Part shown: in pieces, positions 45,679-57,440 of the stretch
Numbering within the stretch: position 1 is the first letter of the stretch
Layout of the letters: each line of letters begins with the position of its first letter
Assembly (NCBI GenBank): GCA_020809705.1
Contig: CP085827.1
Coordinates: 5,208,001-5,272,000 of the forward strand
Direction of reading: 5' to 3'
DNA: 64,000 nucleotides
DNA from: Calonectria ilicicola
Taxonomy: Eukaryota; Ascomycota; Sordariomycetes; Hypocreales; Nectriaceae
Notes under the pieces: model-generated
Databases searched by the model: none
The model's input: the letters and a program-made list of their open reading frames with translations, nothing else
Told to the model about the DNA's origin: nothing
Translations under genes and position numbers: made by a program

Positions 45679-46410
45679 CCATAATTGTGATGCAGATCGA
45701 TGCCATATAGACCCAAATATCCTGTGTTACTCCTAACCGAGGCACAGGTAGACCTTTTGGTGTAGCGGCTAGGGGCTACCTCCCCATTTCACGTATCAAA
45801 TTGTCACTGAATATTAATTGTAACGAAAAGCACTTTTAATTACTCATAATGGTACTATCTGGCTTTCTCTTTCCCTTGACTTTTGAGTCAGCCACGGAAG
45901 ATCAATTCATCGCCTCCCTCGAAGGTGGTGAAGGAAGTGCGTTGGGATTCACTGTCTTGGCAAGGGAAGCCATCTTAAGGACGACTATCTAAGTTTTCAT
46001 GAGGACAATCTTATTGTTATACACAGGATTCAGTTGATTGTATCTTGGTCAGGCGAATTATATGGTCAAACTTAGTTGTATCTGCCACCGTTGTGGCTTT
46101 GGAGCTCCCTCTTGGTCGAGCCCACGATTTACCAAAACAGAAATGAGCTTCACATAATTTTTATCGGGTTTTTTTGGACTGGGAGATGAAATGCAAAAGT
46201 AAGTTCTATTTCCATGAAAAAATAGGCCGAAGCTCATACTCATATTTTACCCAGTCAAATAGTTACTAGGTATGTTGAACCATAGTAGGTGACTTTGTCA
46301 GAGAGCGGTGATTCTGGAATTGTTTGTAGTATGAGTTCTCATTGAACCTGGACTATTTTACAAGTCTCAATATTGCACAATTCTCTTGATATCTCAACTA
46401 TAAAACAAGT

Positions 46411-49400
46411 TCAACTTCTCCACTCTTCTAAAGTAGATACAGATGAAATAGTATCTGGATGCGTAGCGCCTAGAATTCGATGCCGAGCTTTAGCACAAGC
46501 CTCCATTAGTGCCAAGGCGTCATCATTTCGGCCTTTCTTCTTCCACGTAGATGCTAGGCGTACCATGCTAAACAGTGTGTGATGGTGATCAGCCCCTAGA
46601 ATCTTTGTACGAAGTTCTAATGTTTGTACTTCCAGCTTCTCTGCCTCCTCTAATCGGCCCTGCTCACTATATGTAATTGCAAGACTGGCCATGCTGGTTA
46701 ATGTCATTGGGTGGTTAGCTCCCAACTTTGCTGTACAGAGCTCTAATACTTTTACTTCTAGTTTTTCTGCTTCTTCCCATTGGCCTTGGCGGCTGTATGT
46801 TGATGCAAGATGGGCCATACTAGTTAAGGTAAGAGGATGATCAGCTCCCAGCTTTTCCGTAGTCATTTTGGTTACGTGTTCCTCTAATTCTTTTGCCTCT
46901 TCCAATCGGTTCATATCGCAATATGTCGCCGCTAGATTGAGCGCATTTAGCAATGTAGAAGGATGGCTAGCTCCCAGCTTTGCTGTACTTATCTCCATTA
47001 CTTGCACCTGGAGCTTCTCTGCTTCCTTGAATCGGCCTAGATCGCCATATGTTGATGCAAGATTTGTCATGCCGGTTAATGTAGAAGGATGATCAGCTCC
47101 TAGCAAAGCCAGACGATTCTCCATTACTTGAACCTCTAGCTTTTCTGCCTTTTCCCATTCGCCCAGGTGGCTATATACTGAGGCAAGGCTGGCCATGTTA
47201 GAGAGTGTAGTAGGATGATCAGCTCCGAGCTTTGCTAAGCGAATCTCTAGTACTTGCACCTCTAGCTTTTCTGCCTCCCCCCACCGGCCTAGGGAGTTAT
47301 ATACTGAGGCTAAATTGACCATGCTAGAGAGTGTAGAAGGATGATCGGCCTCCAGAACTTCTTGGCGAATTTTCAATACTTGTGACTGTAGGTTTTCTGC
47401 TTCCTCGTACCGGCCCTGATCATTGTATGTAAACGCAAGTCTAGACATAGCCCCCAGCGTGGCAGGATCATTGGGCCCTAGCTTTTCTCGGCGAGCCTCC
47501 ATTACTTGTATCTGTAGCTTCTCTGCCTCTTCATATCGCCCTTGATCGCTATATACTGATGCTAGATCAGATATGCTACTTATCGTTTCAGAGTGATCAG
47601 CTCCTAACAACTCTTCTCGTATCTTTGCTGCCTCTGAAATGAACTTTTCTGCATCATTCCATTTCCCCTCAAAGCGATAATATCCAGCGATACAATGCAG
47701 AAGATCCCCCCTTGCTCGTGTGTATCTTCGACTTGGTTTCAATTCGCCAAACCCTAACACAGTATTTGCATGCGAAAGGTAGGCAGCGCATAGTTCCCGA
47801 GTTTCAAATTCGCCATAGGGATACAGATCTGACACTGCCATCAGTGCTCCCCCACCAAACCAGCTGATCGTGCCCTGGCTGGTTAGCCATTTTCTGGTTA
47901 ACAATTGTACAAGTCGATGCATATTGAAGCTTCCGCTATTCTCTTGCGTCACAAACGAGAAAGCTTTCAGAACGCCCAATGCCTCCTCAATCTCGATTTC
48001 GCTTGGTGGATCCCCTTCAACTTCGTAATAGGTGTAATTGGATATGAATTCCAGCGGGATACTCTGACGATCGAGCATGCTCATGAAAGAGAGAATTTCA
48101 CTTGCGAGGGGGTACTGCTTTTCAACCTGGTGGAAAGAGAGAATCCACGTTTGAGCCACTGCATGAGGAGCCTCTGAATCTCGCCCAATAGTCTCGAAAT
48201 CCTTGCTGAGTAGGTGCACAGTGTTTTTGTCGCTGTTTCCAAGTAGCTGAAGGTATCTCTCCACTGTTATGCTAGTCTCCTGAATGTAGGCAGCGCTCTG
48301 AGCTAGCGCCAAAGGCAGGTGCTCTAATTGAGACGACAGCATCAGAAAATCAGTAGATGCTGTGTTATTATCTTCTAGCTTCGCACGAAGCAGTTGTTCC
48401 GAATCGTTCTGGTCCATAGGGAGCACCTCGATCGGTTGCTGGCCTTTTGTCAATCTGACTCCCACTTGTTTATTTCTAGTCGTAATAAGAATTGTACCAT
48501 GGCGACATTCCGGTAAGTATCTTGCAAGATTTCTCTTATCATCGGATCCAATAGAAGAAATGGTTGTATTTTTTCCATCGGAGAACAGCGGTAAATCATC
48601 TGCATTGTCGATCACCATTAGCCATTCTCCATTCTCGTCGTTCTCTAGCCAATCTTTGACCAATTTTAGGATATCGGCTTGAGGTTCTGTGTGGTCAGGA
48701 ATCTGGCATTGTTGTGCAATAGATAGATATGCTTGGTAGAAGCGTTCGGCATTGCTGGCATGAACCCAGAAAATGGAAACCGTTGGTTGCGTTCTTTGCA
48801 GCCAGAATACAAACTGCAATGCAATTTGGGTTTTCCTGTTATAAATATGTTAGAAAGGTAGAGAGGAGGATAAATCGACCTACCCAATGCCTCCAAGGCC
48901 ATACAATGATGCCCTTGTTTGGAAAGGGGTACTTCTCCGTTGTAGGTATCCCAAATGATTCTTTAATGTGTTCAGAATATCCAAACGTCCTATGAAATCC
49001 GGGTTGCTCGTATAAGGTACAAGAACTAGAAATCAGATTAATCCCCGAAGGAATTTGCTATCAGTGTATTCTACTCACACCTTGCTCTCAAGATCTTTTT
49101 CGTGGTCGTCACTGAAGGCACCCAATATTCCAACAAAGCCTTAGTGCATGCTGCCGCTGTGACAGCAGCATATTTCTGCCAACCCTTCGTTTTATGACTA
49201 TCGGCATAGTCACAAGCGCCTTTGATCACTATACAAGGAAAGATATCCCACACTCCAGCACCCTCCATTTCAAATCCAATAACACTCTCATGCTTCGCAA
49301 TGGAATCGCGCTTTTCCCCAGACTTCATAACTGTATCGCCAGATGCCATTAAGCCAAAGTGAACTACTGGCTGTGGTTTGTCTTGACCGAGACGACTGCG

Positions 49401-50066
49401 GATGATCAGATCACCGTCACATCCACACTCCGCACAAGTCTTTCCGTCAGCAATGTGGCGATATGTTGTAGGGTATAGTTTATCGTATTCGACGCCTGGA
49501 TATTTTGCTCCCAGCTCGGGTTCTTTTTGAAGCTCATCGAGGTAACCGACCATCTTATTTCGCAAATTCTTTCGGCTGCGTATGCCTTCCAGCTTTGTCA
49601 ATAGAGAACGGATTTCCATGCTAGGCCTTCCCAGTGATTCCAGAAGTGTATCCTTGCGAACAAAACGTTCTTCAAGTTGTCGGCCGAGGTCATATTGGAT
49701 GACGCCACTGCTTATGATAACATCGCCCATGATGATCTCCATGTCACTACCAGGCACAATGGGTACCGCGCCGCAAATTCCAACAACAAGAGCTAGCTTG
49801 ATGTTAGGAAAGCTATTTCGACAGCTTGCTGCAACAGCAGCGGAACTGGCCTTCCCCGCGTCGGGCATGTGGGCTAGGACAACGTTGTGTTTTCCGATAG
49901 CGCCTGTAGAATAGGCATTTTGATCGCCAGATGCTTTGCCATATTCGGGACCGTCGTCGTCCCAGAACTGATCAAATACAGCTTCAACAGCATCTGCTTC
50001 GAGAGTAAGGGCACAGATAATGGCGATGTCAAAGCCATCGCGAGTGGTTGGGCGTGTAGGCTCCAT
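46411..50066 (-). CDS. PNP_UDP-NB-ARC-TPR NOD-like receptor, apparently intact
   Basis: Three exons, 49079-50066, 48884-49025 and 46411-48835, encode 1184 residues; introns 49026-49078 and 48836-48883 keep frame, and the second splits Walker A. Residues 1-330 form the nucleoside-phosphorylase-like domain (IAIICALTLEADAV; HNVVLAHMPDAGKASSAAVA; VIGFEMEGAGVWDIFPCIVIKG). The linker FLVPYTSNPDFIGRLDIL is typical of fungal NB-ARC NLRs. NB-ARC shows GLGGIGKT (Walker A), WLMVIDNADD (Walker B), GTILITTRN (sensor-like) and HLPLALAQSAAYI (GLPL-like). The C-terminus has about ten 42-residue kinesin-light-chain-type TPR units (LGADHPSTL...NLASVYxxxGRxxEAEKLExQVLE). In fungi, NLRs detect non-self or self incompatibility cues and can trigger cell death; the PNP domain may act on nucleotides (inference). 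The start is the first ATG before the family sequence. Repeats and a LINE relic lie just downstream. Confidence 0.88.
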
Positions 50067-51836
50067 ATTACCGGAGAGCTGACATAGTTCAGCAGCTAGT
50101 TGGAACCTGGATCTCGACGAGAAAAGACGCTGGGAGAATAGGTAGCACAGGTGCGGGGTTTCGTCTTAATTTAGCATCATGCAGCTAACGTCGTTCAGGA
50201 TTTGTATCCAATTATGTTGCGAAGCTGCTGGGGCCATGACAAGTGTTTGGATAAAGCGGATGCGGATGCGGAGTTGAACGGATGATAGGTCAAATAATTG
50301 ATCAAAGTCGGTTCCTGACATCTCCAATGCAGGGCTGGCGCGTGTCATCAATTTGTGAAGCACTATAGGTTTCACTGAAATGAGGCTCAGTCATTTGGGA
50401 ACAGTCTTGAGCCAGTGGAGCCTGGGTGCATTACAAAAGACGCTTTTACGTACTACCCATCAATTATTTGCTGGGGAAATTGTGGCTGCTGAGATGGGAT
50501 GTTGAAAAAAACTTGATGCCCAAACGACTATTGCAGTAATCAACAAAAGAAGCTGTCGCCCAAGTATTACTCGTAAATCCCAACGCGGTCGGATGGTTGG
50601 GCTGGGCTGAGCCCCTCACTCTAACCGAGAGCCCAACTTAAGAACACCACGGTTAACCATGCTAAGCTTTCCAGGCCATACTATACGCTGGCAACCAATG
50701 GTTTCGACAGGACATCTCGGCCTCTTAGGTCCCAAGACAGAGCCTATCGACAATAAGAAGGTGGATGGGAACGACTTAGTCTACGGCATTTGGTAGCTTG
50801 GGACCCAGCATCCCCGCAAGTGGGTCGGCGCTGAGAAAATTGGACTCCAATGTCAATGTCGACCCTTGGCTAGTCACCAGTGGGCGACTTTTACTATTGC
50901 TGAATCATCTCTGTGAAGAAATCAAGGAGATGGGTTTCTCCGACGCGCAATTATTGAGCAAGGGCAGTTTACGATTACGGTGCCATTGTTGTACTTTGCG
51001 AGATATGCCTAACCGGATAGCTAGAATCTCATAGAACAGAAATGGCTAATGCGCCTTCAGGCCTAACAAATTGACTAATGAGTCGATTTGGATGGCAGGT
51101 TGAAAGAAATAATTCGAGATTACCGAGCCAAACAAACAATTTAGACGACTGTCTCGAGCCAAAAGGTATCAGCAGCGAACAAGGCGAAAGGAAGACGCCG
51201 AGGACATCAATGAGTGGGAGGTATGCTGTGGGCAATGAGGGAAAGGTGTACTCGCTGCAAGCACAAGATGAATCGTTTGCCTTCGAATCACATTTCCCAT
51301 TAGAATGCAACCTATCCTTCCAATTAGCGATTTGAGAGGGCATACAGCCATAGAGTAAGATTTGTCACTGCTGAGCTGATTAAACAAAAGGAACATGATA
51401 ACAGCCCTACTAGGTTTGTGCACTCTTAGATTGATAACTCTCTCGCTATACGCATAGCTATTTCTCTCTCCTTGTCTCTGTCTTAAAACGCGACGCTCAT
51501 GGCTCGATTTCAGCAAGCGGTCGTAGAGCTAACGTGGGTTATGGGTCGCCCCAGCTCGTTCTAATATGACCTCGCAGCCGTCACACTCGACGGGCTTGCT
51601 GTTGTCGCACCCCCCAACAAACCACTCACCTCCTCTAAATTGTGGCTGCATGGTGCCTATTCAATTACCTGATAGTATTGCGTGTGCTTCTCATCTTAGG
51701 CCGAGTCCATCGCGAGACATCATTCGGCTCGGAGCAGGTCGATGTTTGCGGCGCCATCTTGTAGGCATGTCTTCTTCGCCTTGCACTAATGCCTTGAGAT
51801 GTTTCAGAAAGAAAATCCCACCCTCTTCGTCCCTAC
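50067..51836. other. 1.8-kb region between NLR 5' end and UPF3 3' end
   Basis: No coding region supported on either strand. A short inverted match GTTGGGCT / AGCCCAAC lies near 50597-50638. Likely NLR promoter plus the UPF3 3' flank. Confidence 0.5.
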
Positions 51837-53928
51837 TCAGCCGCCGTTAGCCGCAGCAGCAGCGGTATTCTGGTTGCTGTTGTTGCTGGAAGCGTTGCCC
51901 TTGCCACCACCCCCTCGTCCGCGTCTGCCTCGGCCAGACGACTTCTCAGGTGCAGTCGAGCCCGATGTACTTGATGCCGGATTCGCAGGTGCGGGCTTCT
52001 TGTCTTTGCGTTCCAGGACTTGCACAGTGCCTTGTGCCACAGTAATAGGGCTTGCAGTGATTGCTCTGACAAGGCCTTCATGTTCAGCAAAATCCACGTA
52101 GGCGAAGCCCTTGCGCTTATCAATCTCTACAAATGTAATAGTGCCAAATATCTCGAGCGATTGCTTGAGAAGAGCTTCAGTAACACCTTGAGAAGGATTG
52201 GCGTGCTTGACAAATCCTCGCGTGGCGTCGGGAGTTATGGCGGCCGCTTTCTTTTGTGTCGACCCACCCTTGCTGTTCGAGTTTCCTTTGGAGGCACTGG
52301 ACGCCCCTGAAGCGCCCTTGGAGCTAGAGCTTTGGTTCGCAACTTGCGCCGGGTTGGGGCTTGATGGCCGGGAAGTCTCCGGATCGGTTGTCTTCTTCTT
52401 TAGGAGAACAACTGGTGGGTTGGCAGCACCTAAAGTCTGAGCCGTTCCACTTTCTGCAGCCTTGCTCTTTTCAGAATTCTTGCCTCCACGGGTTCTGCGC
52501 CCCGAGGCCTGGGACTTTGCCGTCGAATTACCAGCGGATCGACCCTTTGCAGCAGGAGCAGGCGCAGGCGTAGGCGCAGGTGTCTCTGTTGGCTTGGGCG
52601 GTGATGCTGGTCGTTCGGAAGTCGCGGGAGCAGCGGGTTCTTTGGTCGACGTAGATTTAGATTCAGCTTCTGCTTTGGCAGCATCCTGGCGTGCCTTCCT
52701 ATGTGCACTGCCAGGGCTGAGACCGAGATCTCGTTGGAGAATTCGGGCAGCAGCAGCAATACCAGCTCGTCGACTCTTAGGCGCCTCTTGAGCAACCGCC
52801 TCCTTTATCTGGCTCGCCACATTCTTCGCTGCGGCCGCAGCTTGCTCAGTGGCAGCCTTCTTGGTAAGGATCTTGACAGTCTCTTTAGGGGCCTTTTCTA
52901 CCTTCTCGGCCTTCTCAGATTTGCCTTTCTTCTTCGATGGTTCATCATCCTTGGACGTTCCTTTGCCCTTTCCGCTCCGGGACTCTCCCTTAGAACCCTT
53001 TGAAGACGAAGACTCCTTTGCCTTGTTGGCTTTCTTCTCTTTGAGGTACTCGATCAACGGTGTCGTGGTGACTTTAATCTCTGCCTTGGCGATATCCTCC
53101 GCATCATCCGCTTCGTTGTGCTCTTTAGGAGGTGCTGGGTTGGCGAGATCCTCTAGGAATGCCATGAATTCAGGGTCTTGGTCAATGGTACCTTGTCGCG
53201 CATCTGTTCGCTTCTTGTTGCTGGGAACCTTCTTGTAAATGGAAAACTCAACCGCAGGCGGTCCAATAAGGGATGGGTTGTTAAATGTGTTCTTTGCATC
53301 CTCCCATGTCGCAATCCGGACAGAGTCGCTGAGGGCCATGATATCATCTTTCTTCATGAGATGGATATAGGCACGGCCAGGTCTTGACGGCTTTGATGGA
53401 CTTGATAGCCCGCGTTAGCGAAAGAAGACATGCTTCATGAGATTGTGCGGCGTACTCGTTGGAAATCTTTCCAGGCGCAAAGGAGAACCAATCAACCTTT
53501 CCTTTTCCCATTTTCCATTCGCCCCCGAGAATAGTGAGAAATTCTGCCTCGCTCATCCCCGGAGGAAGGCGACGAACGACAAGTTTCTCGCCCTCATTTT
53601 GCGACTTTGTCTTGGCGGGTTTGGGAGCATCGCCCTCAGTCGCATTCTGCGGCCTAGTTAGTTGGTGGGTCATTTTACAGCGAATACATATCCTCTTCCC
53701 ACCTTGTGGTTGTCCGCAGACTTCCCACTCGAGCCCCTCCCTCGGCCTGGTTTGCTGGACGTGTTGTTTTCGTGAGATCCCTTGCCCTTGTCTGGGTCAG
53801 ATAAAGTGACATGAGTTTTGGGTGACGCATTGAACCCTTACCTTGGGCGGCTCATTCGCCTGGCCCGCGGGCGCAGGGAGAACCCCGTTAGCCCGACGGG
53901 ACAGGACTTGCGGAGACTGTGTTGACAT
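51837..53928 (-). CDS. UPF3: Nonsense-mediated mRNA decay factor UPF3/Smg4
   Basis: Four exons, 53842-53928, 53703-53786, 53456-53646 and 51837-53400, give 641 residues. The N-terminus is low-complexity. The Smg4/UPF3 RRM-like domain spans about residues 73-175 (KLVVRRLPPGMSEAEFLTIL, DWFSFAPGKIS, KPSRPGRAYIHLMKKDD, PAVEFSIYKKVP), followed by QDPEFMAFLEDL. UPF3 links exon-junction or terminating ribosome complexes to UPF2/UPF1 during nonsense-mediated decay and shuttles between nucleus and cytoplasm. The middle is Lys/Ser/Ala/Pro-rich. Near residues 513-588 a second RRM-like fold appears (RGFVKHANPSQGVTEALLKQSLEIFGTITFVEIDKRKGFAYVDF), then an RGRRGRGGGGK tail. The intron 53401-53455 acceptor was picked because it yields the conserved ISNDPSKPSRPGRAY join. 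Divergent from the phosphatase gene at 54464. Confidence 0.9.
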
Positions 53929-54463
53929 TGTGCATGCCGCAAAAGTAGCCAGCTGCGGCGTTGAATCCTATAATGCGCACTGAGATGCTCGAGGACCTCA
54001 TGAGGCTTTGATGAGTCGCAGCGTTGTGCTTGTGTGGTGCCCCGCCAAGCGGCGGTGGGGCGATGGGAGAATTATGCGATTAAGCCAGATGGGGATTTCT
54101 CACGTGCAATCAGGCCTGACGCAGACGGGGGTTTCGCCGGTGCATTTCGAGCTCAGATAACACGGACAAAGCCAACAATACTTATCGATTAATCCTGGGA
54201 TATCTTCAGGGGCATAGAAGACTTTGACAAAGCAATACTAGACACAGCTGGACGCCAAACTTACTCACGGGTGCCGAAGAAACCCCGGCGTCTCACGATT
54301 GCACCCCTCCATCTCCAAAAGACCCACCCCCCAGTCACTCCGCGAGGGCCAGCCAGAGAGGTCAAGGTACCACTGCATCACCTAGCATCGCCGGGCTGAT
54401 ATATTCTGTATATCCCCGCGTGCGTCTTACCCTGCCATCTCTACGACGGGGTATGCCATAGAC
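53929..54463. other. Divergent promoter of UPF3 and phosphatase
   Basis: A 535-bp divergent intergenic region. No TATA box is obvious. It includes a GC-rich part near 54030-54060 and ends in the phosphatase leader. Confidence 0.5.
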
Positions 54464-55839
54464 ATGGCTTCCAACGTGCCTCGACCGGGCCCCGCCAACC
54501 TGGGGCCCAATGCCGGTATCGACGAGTGGCTCGAGGAGGCCAAGCAGTGCCATTACCTTCCAGAGCGGGCGATGAAGGAGCTGTGCGAAAAGGTCAAGGA
54601 GATCTTGATGGAAGGTGAACTCTGCTCTCTTCGGCCTGCCGGGTGGCCCCCCGCTGATCTGATCCTCCAGAGTCCAACATTCAGCCGGTCTGCACCCCCG
54701 TGACTGTATGCGGCGATATCCACGGACAGTTTTATGATCTCCTCGAACTTTTCCGAGTGTCGGGCGGCATGCCAGGGGAGTCCAACGTCCAGGCCCCGAA
54801 GACTGCGACAAATGTAATCACCTCCGACGACATCGAACCCCCCACCGAGATTACGAACCCCAAGCTGAGAAAGAAGATAAAGTCATCGGGCGACAACCCC
54901 AGTGGTAGCGGAACTGAAGGCGCCGAGGAAACAGAAATAGAGAATGCAGAGGAGGATCCTGATGCGACGATAGCGGATCGACTGGACTCTGGTGTTGGTG
55001 TAACTGCCACTTCAAGCCAGAGCGCTGAAACTCGTTACATCTTCCTGGGCGATTTTGTTGATCGAGGATATTTCAGTTTGGAGACATTCACATTACTAAT
55101 GTGTCTGAAGGCCAAGTAGGTCTTTTGTTGAATGCGCTTCTTGTTTCGCTACTTATACATTTCACAGATATCCCGATCGCATTATTCTCGTCCGCGGAAA
55201 CCACGAGTCGCGACAAATTACACAGGTCTACGGATTCTACGAGGAGTGTCAACAAAAGTATGGCAATGCATCGGTCTGGAAGGCCTGCTGCCACGTCTTT
55301 GATTTCCTCGTTCTCGCTGCCATTATTGATGGAGAGATTCTTTGTGTCCATGGAGGCTTGAGCCCAGAGATTAGAACCATTGACCAGATCCGTGTGGTTG
55401 CCCGAGCCCAAGAGATTCCCCATGAAGGTGCCTTTTGCGACTTGGTGTGGTCAGATCCGGAAGACGTGGAAACCTGGGCTGTCAGCCCTCGTGGTGCTGG
55501 CTGGCTGTTTGGTGACAAGGTGGCGACAGAATTTAACCACGTGAACGGACTTAAACTTATTGCGCGAGCGCATCAACTTGTCAACGAAGGTTATAAAGTA
55601 TGTAAAGTGCCGATCCCTTGCTCCAAGTTTGTTCTAACCAGCAACAGTATCATTTCCCCGAGAACTCTGTCGTCACAGTTTGGTCAGCTCCCAACTATTG
55701 TTACCGTTGCGGCAACGTTGCGTCCATCATGGCCGTGGACAAGGACTTGAACCCCAAATTTAGTATCTTTTCAGCCGTACCTGATGACCAGAGACACGTG
55801 CCCGCTAACAGGAGGGGACCTGGCGACTACTTCTTGTGA
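54464..55839 (+). CDS. PP2A-family serine/threonine phosphatase with acidic insert (Sit4/Ppg1-like)
   Basis: Four exons, 54464-54614, 54671-55115, 55168-55597 and 55648-55839, give 405 residues. All PPP catalytic motifs are present: GDIHGQ (65-70), GDFVDRG (about 177-183), RGNHES, HGGLSP, RAHQL and [11 protein letters not shown]. The C-terminus DYFL is the PP2A-type tail that is normally carboxymethylated. The catalytic core is closest in wording to Sit4/PP6 and PP4 ([35 protein letters not shown]). Residues about 86-170 are an extra, Ser/Glu/Asp-rich insert between GG and RYIFLGD, where most PP2A-like enzymes have only a few residues. Such an insert is why I consider a filamentous-fungal Ppg1-type enzyme as likely as Sit4, so no symbol is given. 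A cytosolic or nuclear metallophosphatase acting with regulatory subunits. Divergent from UPF3. Confidence 0.88.
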
Positions 55840-56162
55840 TGAAGGATGACGTACACGTAACGGACGAAATGGCTTGGTGTTACATGTAGAATAGCATAGG
55901 GTCAAGATACCCGCGGGCTCAATGTGAACTTCAGTGGGATATGGTTTATTGGGTAGAGTCGTTGACAATTGATTTTCCGCACTAAATGGCGCGCATAACC
56001 CTTCTACGTGCGAATTCCGAATTGCCATAGCCTCACGGGCCGAATTGAGCTTTGCAGTGTGGATGGCGATGCTTCCACTTGACGATTGGTGATTATGGTT
56101 GGTGACTGGCAGTGATCGGGTCTGGACCACACAACGACTCCATAATTTTCACCTCACACACA
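55840..56162. other. Short intergenic region
   Basis: 323 bp between the phosphatase stop and the TYW2 start; no feature recognised. Confidence 0.45.
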
Positions 56163-57341
56163 ATGCCTAAGCAGAAACCGCCCAAGACGCCCAAGGCAAA
56201 CCCGATCCAGTCCGCCGTCCAGGCTTGGTTCAATTGCAGAGCGCAACAAGATGGGGTTGATGAGCAAATAAAGGATGGGCTCTTAAACAGCGCCCCAAAA
56301 CGCTTCACCATATATGAGCCGATGGCGTTGCTCCCATCTGGCAGCTTCACCAATGAAATTTGGACAGCAACCCTACGAAGCGCCGGCCAGGAAGCCTCGT
56401 CTACCCTATGGTCCCTGATACTAAAGGAGCTCTCTGGTCAATCTAAAGAAATTTTGACGCACTTGGCTGTGAATGAAGGAATCCCTTTACACAAAGAGGG
56501 GGTCAATGATGAGAACATCCTGAGGAGCCCTAGTGGGCTGCGCATTCTTCACGGCGACTTTGGGCTGAATGAAGTAACGCCAGATACAATCGAAGAGGCT
56601 GATTTCGATAAGGCACTCTGGGTATCGACAAAACAGAATGGCATCTTTCAAACTTGGGCGCCGAAATGGACAATGTTCAGCCGTGGAAATATTAAAGAAA
56701 AGGCACGGTTACTGGATATGGGCCCTCGAACGCTGCAACAGCTCGGGTCAGAGTCGCATGAGAAGCCTTGGGCTGTTGATCTATATGCAGGCATTGGATA
56801 TTTCGTCTTTTCCTATGCGCGCTTGGGGATGAGAGTTCTCTGCTGGGAGATCAATCCTTGGAGCGTGGAGGGCTTGCGACGAGGTGCGAAAGCCAACAAG
56901 TGGAATGTGAAAATTGTCCAAGGCCAGGATTTACTCCTCCCAGTGGAAGAGATTATGGCTGGAGGAGAGCAGATCATTGTGTTTCTCGAAAGCAACGAGG
57001 AAGCGCTGCGAAGAATTCAATCACTACAGGCCCTGGATATAGCCCAGGAGATTAGACATATTAACGGTGGTTTCCTACCCACGAGCGAGCCAACTTGGCA
57101 GGATGCGTGGGAAATGTGCGCACCATCAACTGAGTCATGGCTGCACCTCCACGAAAATGTCGGCGTCAATGACACAGCCTCTCGAGGACAAGAGATCCAG
57201 CGCCGGTTTGAGAACTGGGCGGGGGATGAGAAAAAAAGAACCGCTAAAGTAGAGCATATCGAACTCGTCAAGACCTTTGCGCCAGGCGTGTGGCATTGCG
57301 TCTTTGACGTTCATGTTACTACAGATGCTGGCTGTCAATAG
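56163..57341 (+). CDS. TYW2: tRNA wybutosine-synthesizing protein 2 (TYW2/Trm12-like)
   Basis: An intronless frame of 392 residues from the ATG at 56163 (MPKQKPPKTPKANPIQSAV). An upstream in-frame ATG at 56112 would add 17 residues but is less like the family. The C-terminal half carries the class-I methyltransferase-like SAM site: WAVDLYAGIGYFVFSYARLG (motif I), then CWEINPWSVEGLRRGAKANKW and IIVFLESNEEALRRI. The N-terminal half contains KRFTIYEPMALLPSGSF and LWVSTKQNGIFQTWAPKWTMFSRGNIKEKARLL, typical of TYW2. The enzyme transfers the 3-amino-3-carboxypropyl group of S-adenosylmethionine to the tricyclic base at position 37 of tRNA-Phe, a cytosolic step of wybutosine synthesis. Its C-terminus is convergent with the EF-hand gene, only 99 bp away. 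Confidence 0.87.
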   Translation: MPKQKPPKTPKANPIQSAVQAWFNCRAQQDGVDEQIKDGLLNSAPKRFTIYEPMALLPSGSFTNEIWTATLRSAGQEASSTLWSLILKELSGQSKEILTHLAVNEGIPLHKEGVNDENILRSPSGLRILHGDFGLNEVTPDTIEEADFDKALWVSTKQNGIFQTWAPKWTMFSRGNIKEKARLLDMGPRTLQQLGSESHEKPWAVDLYAGIGYFVFSYARLGMRVLCWEINPWSVEGLRRGAKANKWNVKIVQGQDLLLPVEEIMAGGEQIIVFLESNEEALRRIQSLQALDIAQEIRHINGGFLPTSEPTWQDAWEMCAPSTESWLHLHENVGVNDTASRGQEIQRRFENWAGDEKKRTAKVEHIELVKTFAPGVWHCVFDVHVTTDAGCQ

Positions 57342-57440
57342 CAATATTACTCAAGTACACATCATCATCCATCATGATATCATACGCCACCCAACCCCTA
57401 AACAACTACTCCTGGCAGAAACCAAATGCTTATATACAGA

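Larger units (their letters stand above)
43206..46410. other. 3.2-kb repeat-rich, gene-poor block
   Basis: Contains three unrelated degenerate tandem arrays and a LINE relic, listed separately. No intact gene. The block lies between the broken gene at 41942 and the 3' end of the NB-ARC NLR. Confidence 0.65.

Noticed and set aside
50597..50638. Short inverted match GTTGGGCT / AGCCCAAC
   Set aside because: 8-nt arms with a 26-bp spacer are too weak to call a hairpin or element.
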